From JBEBVQ01 sp964527735 (GTDB taxonomy: Bacteria > Bacteroidota > Bacteroidia > Chitinophagales > Chitinophagaceae), in NCBI GenBank assembly GCA_964527735.1, contig CAZGPG010000001.1, positions 297,277 to 361,276 on the forward strand: a stretch of DNA of 64,000 nucleotides. The letters run 5' to 3'. The notes beneath the pieces were generated by a model. That model was not told the origin of the DNA and ran no database searches. It was given only the letters and a program-made list of their open reading frames with translations. The stretch's first letter is position 1, and each line of letters starts with the position of its first letter. A program made the position numbers and the translations under genes. Of this stretch, positions 1 to 8,710 are shown piece by piece.

Positions 1-1218
1 TTAACGGGGATTCCTGCCATATCCCCGGATCGCACGGTATATAGCCGCAACGCTGTTCTCCCAGGTATGCGTAGCTGCATAAGCCTTCCTTGCTTCCTGT
101 AAGGCAGGTGTGTCTTCCTGTAACGCACGCTGTATAAGCACGCTGTAATCTTCCTTCGTTACAGCCTGGTACGTATGTTTACTGAAGATGCTCATGGCTT
201 CGGTTTTTGTGGCCACCACCGGTTTGCCCAAGGCAAGGTATTCATCTATCTTCCTGGGATAGTTGCCGATGGTCACTTCATTGATCACCTGGGGATTAAT
301 GCATACATCGAAAGCGTTAATGTACGCAGGCAGTTCAGGAATATTTTTACTGCCTGTGAAATGCACGTTCGGTGCGTTGTGCAGCCTGCTGCTGCGAAAC
401 TGATCGTCTTCAGGCCCCACGAATACAAACTGCCATTGAGGGTGATGAACGGCAAGATATTCGAGCAGCGGTATGTCGAGGCGCAGACTTTGCAAAGCTC
501 CTACGTAACCGATGACGGGGTGGGGTATCTGTGCGATGTCTTGCGGAACAGGGCTGCCGATACCCGCCGTAAAAATGTCAATATCACATCCCTGTCCTAC
601 ATCATAAGAGTGCGGGTTATATCTCCGGCAATAGGCAGCGAGGTAGGACGAATTGGCTACACATGCATCGCTCTGGGCAATGAGTTCCGGCTCCATCTTT
701 GCACCGTGTTTTTTCCAGTAATCTACCGCCAGCAGGTAATCACGTGAGTAATAAACGGAAATAGCCGGATTTAGTAAAGACTTGAGATGGAAGCTCCGGA
801 AAATATCGTTGTCGTTGAACAGGATAAAGTCGGAGAGCTGCAGTTGCGTGATTGCTTTTTTGATGGATGCGGCAAACCTCTGGTTATTCAGTTTGTTCAG
901 TTGTTCGAATAGCTGCTGGTTGCCAATCCGGTTGATGGATTCGATAAGCCGGTCCGGGTAATAAGTCCACAGGTTATCGTTGATCTGCTCGAGGCCGTTG
1001 CGCTTGCCGGCAATCACCTCCATTCTTTTCTTTACAGCCGGGTCTGTTCTGTTGCGCCACAACGTGATCCGGTCGAGCGGAGCATTTACGTACAATACCT
1101 TATTATTACGGCTGAATTCGACAGCGATATTTTTACAATTGCTGCCAATGTCCGTATCCCAGGGCTGCTGGCCTGTGATGATAATGTGTCTGCCTTGTAT
1201 CGGATCCTTATTGGCCAA
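1..1218 (-). CDS. GT4-like glycosyltransferase of the exopolysaccharide operon
   Basis: This 405-residue protein resembles GT-B fold glycosyltransferases of family 4, which move a sugar from a nucleotide-sugar to a growing glycan on the cytoplasmic face. The C-terminal half has the donor-binding pattern: GYVGAL (about 236-241), a VFVGP strand, and a PRKIDEYLALGKPVVAT stretch typical of the family's acidic E-x7-E region. No signal peptide or membrane segment is visible. The start is TTG at 1218, preceded by AGGAAG at good spacing, 12 bases after the stop of the upstream methyltransferase gene; no ATG is available nearby. It is the last recognised gene of the minus-strand operon within the window, with its TAA on the first three bases. 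The sugar it transfers cannot be told. Confidence 0.85.
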   Translation of the reverse strand: MANKDPIQGRHIIITGQQPWDTDIGSNCKNIAVEFSRNNKVLYVNAPLDRITLWRNRTDPAVKKRMEVIAGKRNGLEQINDNLWTYYPDRLIESINRIGNQQLFEQLNKLNNQRFAASIKKAITQLQLSDFILFNDNDIFRSFHLKSLLNPAISVYYSRDYLLAVDYWKKHGAKMEPELIAQSDACVANSSYLAAYCRRYNPHSYDVGQGCDIDIFTAGIGSPVPQDIAQIPHPVIGYVGALQSLRLDIPLLEYLAVHHPQWQFVFVGPEDDQFRSSRLHNAPNVHFTGSKNIPELPAYINAFDVCINPQVINEVTIGNYPRKIDEYLALGKPVVATKTEAMSIFSKHTYQAVTKEDYSVLIQRALQEDTPALQEARKAYAATHTWENSVAAIYRAIRGYGRNPR

Positions 1219-1230
1219 AGCTTCCTGTGG

Positions 1231-1965
1231 TTATTTTTCCGGTATAAAGATAAAATTACTGTCTTCCTGCCCGGTATAAGGAACAAATTTTCCATCTTCA
1301 TGCACATGCACTGAATATCCGATGCCTTTCAGCAGGTCAATACAGGCAGTGCGTACCTCGTTTGCCCATAGCTCGCAATAAATATAAGGTCTGTGCCGCG
1401 CCAGCAATTTTTCTGCACCTTTGAATACCTGGTATTCAAAGTTCTCCACATCAATCTTAATGGCGCTTATGCCGGGCAGTTGCTGCATTTCTTTCATGTC
1501 GTCGAGACGGCGGATCGGGACGGAAAATAATGCGCCCGGTATTTTTGTCGCTGCTTCAGGGTCGGAAATCACGTGTGATAATCCCTGCATCTTTACTTTT
1601 GCGACGGCCGGCCGGATCATCTGTACATGCCCGTTTTCATCACCGAGTGCGGTTTCTATTATTTTTACATTTGGCAGCCTGTAATGCTTCACCACACGTT
1701 TCAGCGTGATCAGATTTTCCGGTATAGGTTCGAAAGAATACACCGGTACCTGCCTGTTCTTTAATGCCAGTACCGCGGTCATGGCGCCGATATTGGCGCC
1801 GATATCAAGTATGGCGCCATCTGCCGGTATCAGTTTCAGAAAAGCATCAAATGGTTCTTCGTGCTTTCCGGACTGTAGCCGCCGGATGGTGTACAAGGCA
1901 AAGAAAAAAAGATATCGTTGATATCCCAGTGTTCGCTGCAATAGCCATTTCACGATGTTCTTCAT
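1231..1965 (-). CDS. FkbM-family SAM-dependent methyltransferase
   Basis: A 244-residue class I methyltransferase of the FkbM type, which typically O-methylates sugars or other small hydroxyl groups. Motif I is clear (DIGANIGAMT), followed by the acidic SFEPIPEN strand end, the IKIDVENFEYQVFKGA motif typical of FkbM proteins, and a C-terminal hydrophobic strand. The open frame extends much further upstream, but that extension lies inside the neighbouring polymerase gene in another frame. The ATG at 1965 overlaps the upstream TGA as ATGA, so it is the likely start, with translational coupling. In this operon it probably methylates a sugar of the exported polysaccharide, either as decoration or as a chain-end cap; that role is inferred. 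Confidence 0.85.
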   Translation of the reverse strand: MKNIVKWLLQRTLGYQRYLFFFALYTIRRLQSGKHEEPFDAFLKLIPADGAILDIGANIGAMTAVLALKNRQVPVYSFEPIPENLITLKRVVKHYRLPNVKIIETALGDENGHVQMIRPAVAKVKMQGLSHVISDPEAATKIPGALFSVPIRRLDDMKEMQQLPGISAIKIDVENFEYQVFKGAEKLLARHRPYIYCELWANEVRTACIDLLKGIGYSVHVHEDGKFVPYTGQEDSNFIFIPEK

Positions 1966-3485
1966 TTGGCTGGAACAGTATTTTGTGATGATAGACTTAA
2001 CATTTGCTTTTCCTGATCGAGCCGGTACGTAACCTGGATGAGCGCCGCTGCCAGAAAGAACAGTGTGCTGGTAGGGAATTGCACCAGGGCTTCCTGGGGA
2101 TAATTGGCGATGTTGAGTGCAAACAGTACCAGTGTCATCGCCATGCAATAGCTCTTCAGTTCCGGATCTTTGATCAGGTAATAATTGTTGATGCCTGCCC
2201 GGAGGATCATGAACATCAGGATACAGAACAACAGCAGGCCAACCCAGCCCAGCTCCACTGCAACCCGTACATAGCCGCTGTCGGGCGGGAAGTTGGCCAG
2301 GTATGAATCCGGGGCAAAGCGTTGACCCCATACGCCGGTAGCTCCCAGACCGCCGCCTATCGGGTGCGACTGGATATAGGGCTGGATGATCCGCTGGTTG
2401 ATCGTACGCACGTTGAATGACGGATCATCACTTGGCTTGAAGGCGGTCTGGAAGCGAAGCAGCAGCGGGTCTGAGGTAGGTATATTGATCAGTATCAGTG
2501 CACAAAAGCCTGCAATCCCGGCTACAATGAGCGTGGTGCGGTTGTACCGGAATATAGCCAGCAATACGAGCGCTGCCGGGATCAGTACGTAAGCGCTCCG
2601 GGTGCCGGAATACAGCATGGTGATAAAAAACAACACCGCCAGACCGGCAAGGATAAATTTCCGGGGAGGACTGATAAACCTGACCGCGATAAGGCTGATG
2701 CAGATGATGGCTGCAATCGCCATGTTGAATGAATATACCATCGGGTCCGAAAAAATGGAAAACTTCCGCCAGTGCCCGTCAATAAAGAATAATTCCGTAA
2801 TCCGCGGATCTGACTGGATCCATGCAAGCTCGCTGTCTGAGAATCCCCAATACTCCTGCTTGATCGCATATAACGACCCGATGAGTGCCAGCAGCAACCA
2901 TAACTTGAATATTGTACGGATAAATTGTATGCTCCTTATCTGGTAAAGGAATACGAAATAGAGCAGCATTACCACAGCAATCGAGCGGACGGTATAGACC
3001 CATGCCAGCCGGGATGAGGCCGCCGGGTTGAGAAACGCGAGCAGGTTATAACCGATCCACAGGAGAATGACCGTGCTGACAGCCCCTTTTAGCAGGTGTG
3101 CATTCCGCTCTTTCTTCAGCCGGAATAGCATGCCTGTTATCAATAGCAATTGTATGACGTCCATGAGCGTCCCCAGCGGGAAAGGAATTCCCTGCCGCAT
3201 CAGGAAGAAAAGCAGATAGGAAATGGTCAGCAGCACAATGATGCCGAATTCAGGATATATGATGATCCCGCATACCACCGGCAAAGCGGCTATTACTACC
3301 AGAATTAAAATGCCTGATTTAACACCCCCGTAAGCTGTAGCGCCGCCAATGAGCAGTGAAACAGTAAGCAGCAATATGAAGCCAAAAGTGTTCCGGCATT
3401 GTTCCACAATCAGTTTTTGCCGGATGTATCCGGCAAGTGTCGTCAGAAGGCGACCGGGCATGATATGTTTCTTCGTAGCGCTCAC
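1962..3485 (-). CDS. O-antigen ligase / Wzy-type polymerase family membrane protein
   Basis: A 507-residue polytopic membrane protein with about a dozen hydrophobic segments and a large periplasmic loop at roughly residues 340-410. This is the topology of the Wzy_C / O-antigen ligase superfamily, which polymerises or ligates undecaprenyl-linked glycans on the periplasmic side. The loop region contains the family-like stretch SHPIGGGLGATGVWG, followed by SGYVRVAVELGWVGLLLF, as in many ligases. The start given is GTG at 3485, directly abutting the stop of the upstream 48-residue gene; an ATG eight codons in (3461) is an alternative. It lies between glycosyltransferase and methyltransferase genes. 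Because no separate Wzy is visible, it is more likely the chain polymerase than a lipid A ligase (inference). Confidence 0.8.
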   Translation of the reverse strand: MSATKKHIMPGRLLTTLAGYIRQKLIVEQCRNTFGFILLLTVSLLIGGATAYGGVKSGILILVVIAALPVVCGIIIYPEFGIIVLLTISYLLFFLMRQGIPFPLGTLMDVIQLLLITGMLFRLKKERNAHLLKGAVSTVILLWIGYNLLAFLNPAASSRLAWVYTVRSIAVVMLLYFVFLYQIRSIQFIRTIFKLWLLLALIGSLYAIKQEYWGFSDSELAWIQSDPRITELFFIDGHWRKFSIFSDPMVYSFNMAIAAIICISLIAVRFISPPRKFILAGLAVLFFITMLYSGTRSAYVLIPAALVLLAIFRYNRTTLIVAGIAGFCALILINIPTSDPLLLRFQTAFKPSDDPSFNVRTINQRIIQPYIQSHPIGGGLGATGVWGQRFAPDSYLANFPPDSGYVRVAVELGWVGLLLFCILMFMILRAGINNYYLIKDPELKSYCMAMTLVLFALNIANYPQEALVQFPTSTLFFLAAALIQVTYRLDQEKQMLSLSSQNTVPAK

Positions 3486-3632
3486 TTATAGAAACAGGAG
3501 TTTTACAAAAAAGTAGAATACGCTCACGAATGCAATGCACAATGCCGTCAGGCGCATGAGGTTTTGTGTTGGTGCCAGCACCTGTTTGTATACCTGAGCC
3601 TTTTCTTTTTTTTGTTTCGGATATATTTTCAT
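3486..3632 (-). CDS. 48-residue single-span membrane microprotein in the exopolysaccharide operon
   Basis: A short open frame fills the only gap between the glycosyltransferase and polymerase genes. ATG at 3632 and TAA at 3486 give 48 residues. The first half is charged and lysine-rich (MKIYPKQKKEKAQVYKQ). The second half is one hydrophobic helix (LTALCIAFVSVFYFFVKLLFL), so it should be a cytoplasmic-tail, single-pass inner-membrane peptide. Its stop codon touches the GTG start of the polymerase gene, and it begins three bases before the preceding stop, so the genes are packed as one transcription unit. I do not recognise the family. It may be a small accessory subunit of the glycosyltransferase or the polymerase. 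The tight packing and hydrophobicity argue for a real gene. Confidence 0.6.
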   Translation of the reverse strand: MKIYPKQKKEKAQVYKQVLAPTQNLMRLTALCIAFVSVFYFFVKLLFL

Positions 3633-3635
3633 GCG

Positions 3636-4808
3636 CTATTGTTTTTTCTCTTCATCCACCGATACATGCCGGGTTGCTACAGAATATTTATTCGCTGCTT
3701 TTGCTTTTAATAAGGCCTTAAACTGGTGAAAAATAAATTTAGGAATGTAGCGCAATGAACGATATATCCGTTTATCGGTTTCCGACATCCATAGCGCAAT
3801 CATAAATCCTGTTGAAAATAAAATAAATCCCCCGATCCATATCAGTGCTGCAACCGGATTGATGAAAATATTAACCGAGCAGCAGATCACCGCCAGCATC
3901 AGAAAGATGAACAACGGAGGTCTCAGCAGAACCACTCCGAATAGAAACCGGTTCCGGTCGGCTTTTAAAAATCCGTTCCCCACCATACCGAATCCGCGTG
4001 GGAAATAACGGAACCAGGTGTTGATCCAGCGCGCCCGTTGTGCTACTAATTGCCCGGACCGGCTTGTTTTCTTGTCATATACAATGGCGGCTTCGTTGTA
4101 TGCTATTCTGTGGCCTTTGTTTACAATGGCTGCCTGCAGTACCTTGTCGAACCCTGCACCGGTCAGGTCCAGATGCTCCAGGCTTTCCCGGTATAAGTTT
4201 GTAGTAAACGCCATTCCTGATCCGGCCAGGGTAGCGGAGGAGCCTGCCCCAAACAATAGTTTGCCATCGTAAAAATGATAGTAAATATCACGGGCAGCAT
4301 CGAGACAGGCATAAACGGTATCGAGATTCTCCGGTTTACGAATGCCTTGCACGGCCTTGAACCCTTTGGCGAAAGCATCGTTTAGCCGGTTCAGATACTC
4401 CGGATCCACCAGGTTGTCGCTATCGATAATGGTCAGCCGCTCATGCGGACGGACAAACCGTTGTATAGCGTAAAAATGAGAGCGGGTATTGCTGGCAAGT
4501 ACGGTCTCCGGGCGCATCAGCATTACCCGGTCATCCGCAAACCGGAGATTGGATATGTCGCAATTATCAGCAACAATGTAGATCATGTACCGGCTATAGT
4601 TGAGCCGGAGCAATGACTGTACCACAGACGGAAGGAGCTGTGTTTGCTCATAGGCAGTGACGATGATCGCATAGTCGGGTTCATGTTCCGCCGTTGCCGA
4701 GGTAAAGGGTCTTTTTTTGCGCAGCAGGTATATCAGCAGCAGCAATAACGGAAAGATCAGGTTGAACCCGATGACCGCCTGAACAATGATCCAGATATAA
4801 TACAGCAT
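3636..4808 (-). CDS. Membrane-bound GT2 glycosyltransferase
   Basis: A processive-type family 2 glycosyltransferase of 390 residues from the ATG at 4808, which is two bases after the upstream TGA. A GTG at 4832 would add eight residues. It has an N-terminal membrane helix, a GT-A domain beginning at PDYAIIVTAYEQ, the metal-binding DSDN (about 129-132), and QRARW (about 257-261), the Q-x-x-R-W box of synthase-like GT2 enzymes. Two further membrane helices and a basic tail follow. The usual catalytic (E/T)ED triad appears as GFDK (Asp near 221). It probably builds or extends the glycan backbone at the inner membrane, using a product primed by the sugar transferase of the same operon. The substrate is unknown. 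Confidence 0.85.
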   Translation of the reverse strand: MLYYIWIIVQAVIGFNLIFPLLLLLIYLLRKKRPFTSATAEHEPDYAIIVTAYEQTQLLPSVVQSLLRLNYSRYMIYIVADNCDISNLRFADDRVMLMRPETVLASNTRSHFYAIQRFVRPHERLTIIDSDNLVDPEYLNRLNDAFAKGFKAVQGIRKPENLDTVYACLDAARDIYYHFYDGKLLFGAGSSATLAGSGMAFTTNLYRESLEHLDLTGAGFDKVLQAAIVNKGHRIAYNEAAIVYDKKTSRSGQLVAQRARWINTWFRYFPRGFGMVGNGFLKADRNRFLFGVVLLRPPLFIFLMLAVICCSVNIFINPVAALIWIGGFILFSTGFMIALWMSETDKRIYRSLRYIPKFIFHQFKALLKAKAANKYSVATRHVSVDEEKKQ

Positions 4809-4810
4809 AC

Positions 4811-6943
4811 TCACGCTTTGTTCAGAACCCACCCTGCAAAAACCGTTTCACTATTGCCGATATCTGCTATCTGTTGTTTTTGTGTTTCGCTGATTGCAGT
4901 TCCTGCAGGGTATACGGCAATAATGCTGTCTGCGTAAGTAAGCCATTCCCTGGCATTGCTTCCCGCTTCTATAGGAGCGGTCTCGATCAGGATAACGTCA
5001 AACAGTGAGCGCAGCATATCTGTTCTTTCTTTTATTGTCGCCTTATCAGCAAGCTCAGACAGTGCGATGTCCCGGTTTTTGTTTGTCATGATATACACCC
5101 GTTGGTCGGTGCCGGATATGGCCGGCATGGCAGCAGAGCCTGCCAGGAAGTCTTCGAGGAGCGGCAGGTGATCGCTGCTGCCGGGTTGTGACGGATGTCT
5201 GAAATCTCCTTCAATAACAAGTACGCTCTTATGTGTTGCCGCAAAGGCGGCGGCGAGGCTATGTACGACGAAGTCTTTTCCCGAATCGCTCCCAAGCCCG
5301 GTTATGGCAAATATTTTTTTGCCGGGAAGCAGGGATTCCAGCTCAAAGCGTATCATACGGAGATGATCGCGGAATTGCCGGGTGTGCAGATCTGTTTCCT
5401 GTACCCAGACCGCCTGCAGATCTTTTATGGATGCGCTGCGGGGTAGTATACCCAGGATCGGCTGCCCGGTTTTGTTGGCAAGCGTATAGGGGTCGCGGAT
5501 CGTTTTATCGAGCAGGAAAAGGATGAAAAATAAACCAATGCAGAAGACGAAGCTGAGCAGCCCGGAAAATACTACCAGCACCATTTTTTTGGAGGCTTGC
5601 AGCTCACCTGGCTCAGCCTGCTCTATCTGGCGCAACTGTAAAGGGATACCGGATATGATACTGGCCTGGTTGTATTTCTGAAGCAGTTCGATGTATTCCC
5701 GGCCGGTGATGTCAATGCTGCTCTCATAAGCCTGTATTTCGGCTTCATGGGGTACGAGCGAGTCGAATTTCCTGTTCAGCCGTGCCAGCTCCTGATCTAT
5801 GGAATGCACACTGTTACGTGCAAGCTCCAGCGACACTTCCATATTCAGCTTCTGCGTGATCAGGTTTTCTTTTGCTACCATCGGGTTGTATATATATTGG
5901 TCGCTTGCTTCGCTGATCTTCGCAGATAACTCGTTTTTCAATGAATCGAGCCTGGATTTATACCGGCTGTCAAAATTACTCTGGATATACAAGGTGTTGA
6001 CCGTTTTCATCTGCTCTTTCAGACTTACGATCTGCTGGTTGGTACCGCTCAGTGCGCTTTCCAGGTAACGACGGTCTGCGGGGTTGAATTTGGTATCAAT
6101 ATTTTTGAGCGCTGCGGTATAGGATATGATATCCTGTTCTGTTATTTCCCTGCGTGTTTCAAAATCTGCGATCTGGCCATAGAGGCTTTTAGCCTGTTCT
6201 CCGAGGTTGAGGACACGGTTATGGATTTTATACTTTTTCAGACTTTCCATTGTGTTTGCAAGCACGGTTTGTCTTTGCTTCAGCAGCGAGTCGAGAAAGT
6301 CTACCGTGCGGGTATTGCTTTCTTTTACACGACTGGTATAGTAGCTGATAAATTCCGTGCTCAGTGTATTTACTACAAAGGCGGCAAGCTCAGGATCCTC
6401 AGCGGTAAATTCGAGATCTATGAAGTCACTGTTCCCGACACGATATACAGACAGTTTTTTAGACAGCGAATTTTCATCGTACTTCATGGACAGGAGCAAC
6501 TCGTGCAGCTGCCTTTCTGTTTTGTTCCAGGCGGATAATTCTTCTTTCCCGGTATGTTTTTGCTTGTAAATGATGATGGCGCTGTCTATAGTTGCTTTAT
6601 CCAGCTTCCGCATTGCTGAAGAAGGTTCACGAAAAGGAGTTTCTGCTGTCAGGTCGTGCAGGATCAGTTGATATGAAACCTGGTTCACGATCTTTTTCAA
6701 CAGGATCATCTGGATAAGATTGTCAAACTCCTGGTTTATGGAGTGCTGATCCGTACGACTTCCGTCTGCAAGCAGCCGCTCGCCCTGGTCGGCAATACCG
6801 GTGGCCATCCGGGCATGCGCGATATAGGTATCGGGCAGTGAACGAACAATGAAAAAAGCCGCAATGACCGTTATGGCCGGTATCACGATCAGTATGAGAC
6901 GGCGCTGATACAGCAGTTTCAGGAAATCTATTATTTCTTTCAT
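4811..6943 (-). CDS. Wzc/GumC-like polysaccharide copolymerase with degenerate tyrosine-kinase domain
   Basis: A 710-residue inner-membrane protein of the Wzc type. It has a first membrane helix at about 17-34, a periplasmic Wzz domain, long coiled coils (about 200-400), a second helix near 465-485 and a C-terminal CpsD-like ATPase domain. In active bacterial tyrosine kinases the three Walker motifs are well kept. Here motif A reads GLGSDSGKD (549-557) with Asp in place of Ser/Thr, motif A' reads IEGDFRHP (Asp to Glu), and the B strand ends ILIETAP (Asp to Glu). The C-terminal tyrosine cluster is absent: the protein ends WVLNKA. It should still act as the chain-length and export copolymerase, but kinase activity is doubtful. 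The start overlaps the upstream stop as ATGA. Confidence 0.85.
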   Translation of the reverse strand: MKEIIDFLKLLYQRRLILIVIPAITVIAAFFIVRSLPDTYIAHARMATGIADQGERLLADGSRTDQHSINQEFDNLIQMILLKKIVNQVSYQLILHDLTAETPFREPSSAMRKLDKATIDSAIIIYKQKHTGKEELSAWNKTERQLHELLLSMKYDENSLSKKLSVYRVGNSDFIDLEFTAEDPELAAFVVNTLSTEFISYYTSRVKESNTRTVDFLDSLLKQRQTVLANTMESLKKYKIHNRVLNLGEQAKSLYGQIADFETRREITEQDIISYTAALKNIDTKFNPADRRYLESALSGTNQQIVSLKEQMKTVNTLYIQSNFDSRYKSRLDSLKNELSAKISEASDQYIYNPMVAKENLITQKLNMEVSLELARNSVHSIDQELARLNRKFDSLVPHEAEIQAYESSIDITGREYIELLQKYNQASIISGIPLQLRQIEQAEPGELQASKKMVLVVFSGLLSFVFCIGLFFILFLLDKTIRDPYTLANKTGQPILGILPRSASIKDLQAVWVQETDLHTRQFRDHLRMIRFELESLLPGKKIFAITGLGSDSGKDFVVHSLAAAFAATHKSVLVIEGDFRHPSQPGSSDHLPLLEDFLAGSAAMPAISGTDQRVYIMTNKNRDIALSELADKATIKERTDMLRSLFDVILIETAPIEAGSNAREWLTYADSIIAVYPAGTAISETQKQQIADIGNSETVFAGWVLNKA

Positions 6944-7644
6944 TGGATTGTTTCAAGTTTTGTGCCCAGCAATTCTTCCAGGCTGCTCTTTGCAATGAGC
7001 ACTGCCGCCTCTGCTTTTATCTTCTGTGTCTGATGATCTGCAAACATGATCAGTATCTTGCTGTAAGCATCGAGGTGCTCTTCTCCCTTTTCAAAACGGT
7101 ACCGGGTGTGCTTGAGCAGGCTCTCCGCATCCAGTAACGATTGTGCATGGATGCGCAGTATGGACAGCTCCTGTATGTACATGAAATAGCGTTTCTGCAC
7201 CTCGGCTTCGATGCTCAGATCATAGACCTCCTTTTCCTGCTCTGCCAGCTTTTTTTCTTCTTTGGCCTGACGCACAATGAATGGTCTTTGCAGTATGCCG
7301 CCTATGTTTACGAAAAGCCCTAACTGATAGCCGTATAAAAAGTTGGTGTTGAGATTGGGATTGACGAGTCCGCTGTTGCTGGGATTATACAGATAGGACA
7401 GTGAGATAATATCGAAATAAGACATTTTTGCCTTGGTTACTCCTGCCCGGGCAATATCGATACGTGTATCGAAGGTCTTTACTTTCGGATACGCTTCTTT
7501 TGCGGTAGCGATCAGCTTTTCGAGATAAGGCCATGATATATCCTGCATCAGCGATTCCTGTGCGCTGCACGGGACGCCTGTCAGGCATAATAACAGGATG
7601 AAACAACCTGCCGTTAATCGTTTTATAGTATTATACATCTTCAT
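6940..7644 (-). CDS. Half-length TolC-like outer-membrane protein
   Basis: A 234-residue exported protein with a signal peptide (hydrophobic core CFILLLCLTG, cleavage after about residue 28, CSA-Q). The mature part looks like one repeat of a TolC outer-membrane factor: long amphipathic helices, then a short beta-like segment near 80-115 (ISLSYLYNP, YGYQLGLFVNIGG), then helices ending in SLEELLGTK, which resembles the end of a TolC repeat. Usual TolC proteins have two such repeats and 400 or more residues. No Wza/OPX-type export protein with SLBB domains is present in the visible operon, so this protein is the candidate outer-membrane outlet or accessory for the polysaccharide (inference). It overlaps the priming transferase gene by 14 bases upstream and the copolymerase gene by four bases downstream. 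Confidence 0.7.
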   Translation of the reverse strand: MKMYNTIKRLTAGCFILLLCLTGVPCSAQESLMQDISWPYLEKLIATAKEAYPKVKTFDTRIDIARAGVTKAKMSYFDIISLSYLYNPSNSGLVNPNLNTNFLYGYQLGLFVNIGGILQRPFIVRQAKEEKKLAEQEKEVYDLSIEAEVQKRYFMYIQELSILRIHAQSLLDAESLLKHTRYRFEKGEEHLDAYSKILIMFADHQTQKIKAEAAVLIAKSSLEELLGTKLETIQ

Positions 7645-8710
7645 GCTGGAACATTGCCGGGATTGTTTTGAATAATATTTTCAGATCGAACCAGATGGAA
7701 AATTTCTTTGCATAAAAATTATCCAGCTTTTTCCGTTCTCTTTCCGACATATCGTCTTTACCGCGCTTGCTGATCTGCCACAAGCCCGTAAGCCCTGCAG
7801 GCGCTATGAAGCGCCAGCCCCACTCATGCGATGTGAGCAGCTCGGCTTCGTATAAAGGTAATGGACGATTGCCGACGGTAGACATATCACCTTTGAAGAT
7901 GTTGAAAAGCTGTGGTAATTCGTCCAGGCTTGTTTTGCGCAGCACGCGCCCGATACGGGTGACCCTGGGATCGTTCTTGAATTTGACAAATACGGATTTA
8001 CCATCCGGATCTTTCTGATCGTATTGGTTTAGCCGGTTAAGCTCCGCAAGCCGCTTGTCTGCATCAGGATACATGGAGCGGAACTTGTAAAAGTCAAAAA
8101 TATGGTACCCTGTTCCTACCCGCTTACTTTTATAAATGACCGGCCCCCTGGATTCTATTCGTATCAGTATGGCGATAAGCAGGAAAAGAGGGGAGAGCAA
8201 CAATAGCAATATACCGGAAAACAGTATGTCGAATATGCGTTTTATAACCGGCATTTTGTAATTAGTATCCACCTGCTCCGATAATTCGGTGAGCTTTGGC
8301 CGGATGAGCTTGAATTTAACAAGGAAGGTCAACCGGTCGGAGATGTCGTTCAACGGAAAATTGCCGGCATAGTAATCGTGCACATTTAGTGCTTTTGCCT
8401 TTTTCAACCATTCCGGGTTGCTCTCTTGTGATATAAGCACGATGATCAGTCCCTTCAGCATGACATTCCTGCGTATTTTTTCGATCCAGGAAAAACAGGA
8501 TTCTTCCGGGTCTGTTTCAATCAGCAGTATTTCGGGCAATGACAAAAGAGACTGATCAAGGAGATAAGTTTCAAGTTCCTGCAGGCTTTTTTTATGTTCG
8601 ACGCGGAATTTTGTGGAGAGCGGAGCAAGCAGCGTATTGCCCAACATTCCGCTTACTGCGGCGGCAACCCGGATGTTATATGAATCCTGATCCCAGTTAA
8701 TCGTCTGCAT
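7631..8710 (-). CDS. Priming sugar-phosphate transferase with N-terminal receiver-like domain
   Basis: A 359-residue fusion. The C-terminal part (about 153-359) is a bacterial sugar transferase of the WcaJ/WbaP catalytic type: a membrane hairpin (DILFSGILLLLLSPLFLL), KFRSM (209-213), RKTSLDELPQLFNI and a PAGLTGLWQ stretch. It transfers a sugar phosphate from a nucleotide sugar to undecaprenyl phosphate and so starts repeat-unit synthesis. The N-terminal 130 residues have an alternating strand/helix pattern like a response-regulator receiver, with ILLIETDPEE where the phospho-acceptor strand would be (Glu65 at the Asp site) and no clear catalytic Lys. It therefore looks like a pseudo-receiver. 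The gene overlaps its neighbours on both sides by 14 bases. A sensory or partner-binding role for the N-terminal domain is inferred. Confidence 0.88.
   Translation of the reverse strand: MQTINWDQDSYNIRVAAAVSGMLGNTLLAPLSTKFRVEHKKSLQELETYLLDQSLLSLPEILLIETDPEESCFSWIEKIRRNVMLKGLIIVLISQESNPEWLKKAKALNVHDYYAGNFPLNDISDRLTFLVKFKLIRPKLTELSEQVDTNYKMPVIKRIFDILFSGILLLLLSPLFLLIAILIRIESRGPVIYKSKRVGTGYHIFDFYKFRSMYPDADKRLAELNRLNQYDQKDPDGKSVFVKFKNDPRVTRIGRVLRKTSLDELPQLFNIFKGDMSTVGNRPLPLYEAELLTSHEWGWRFIAPAGLTGLWQISKRGKDDMSERERKKLDNFYAKKFSIWFDLKILFKTIPAMFQHEDV

Noticed and set aside
175..747. 190-codon plus-strand frame opposite the GT4 gene
   Set aside because: Antisense to a well-supported glycosyltransferase; its translation shows no domain.
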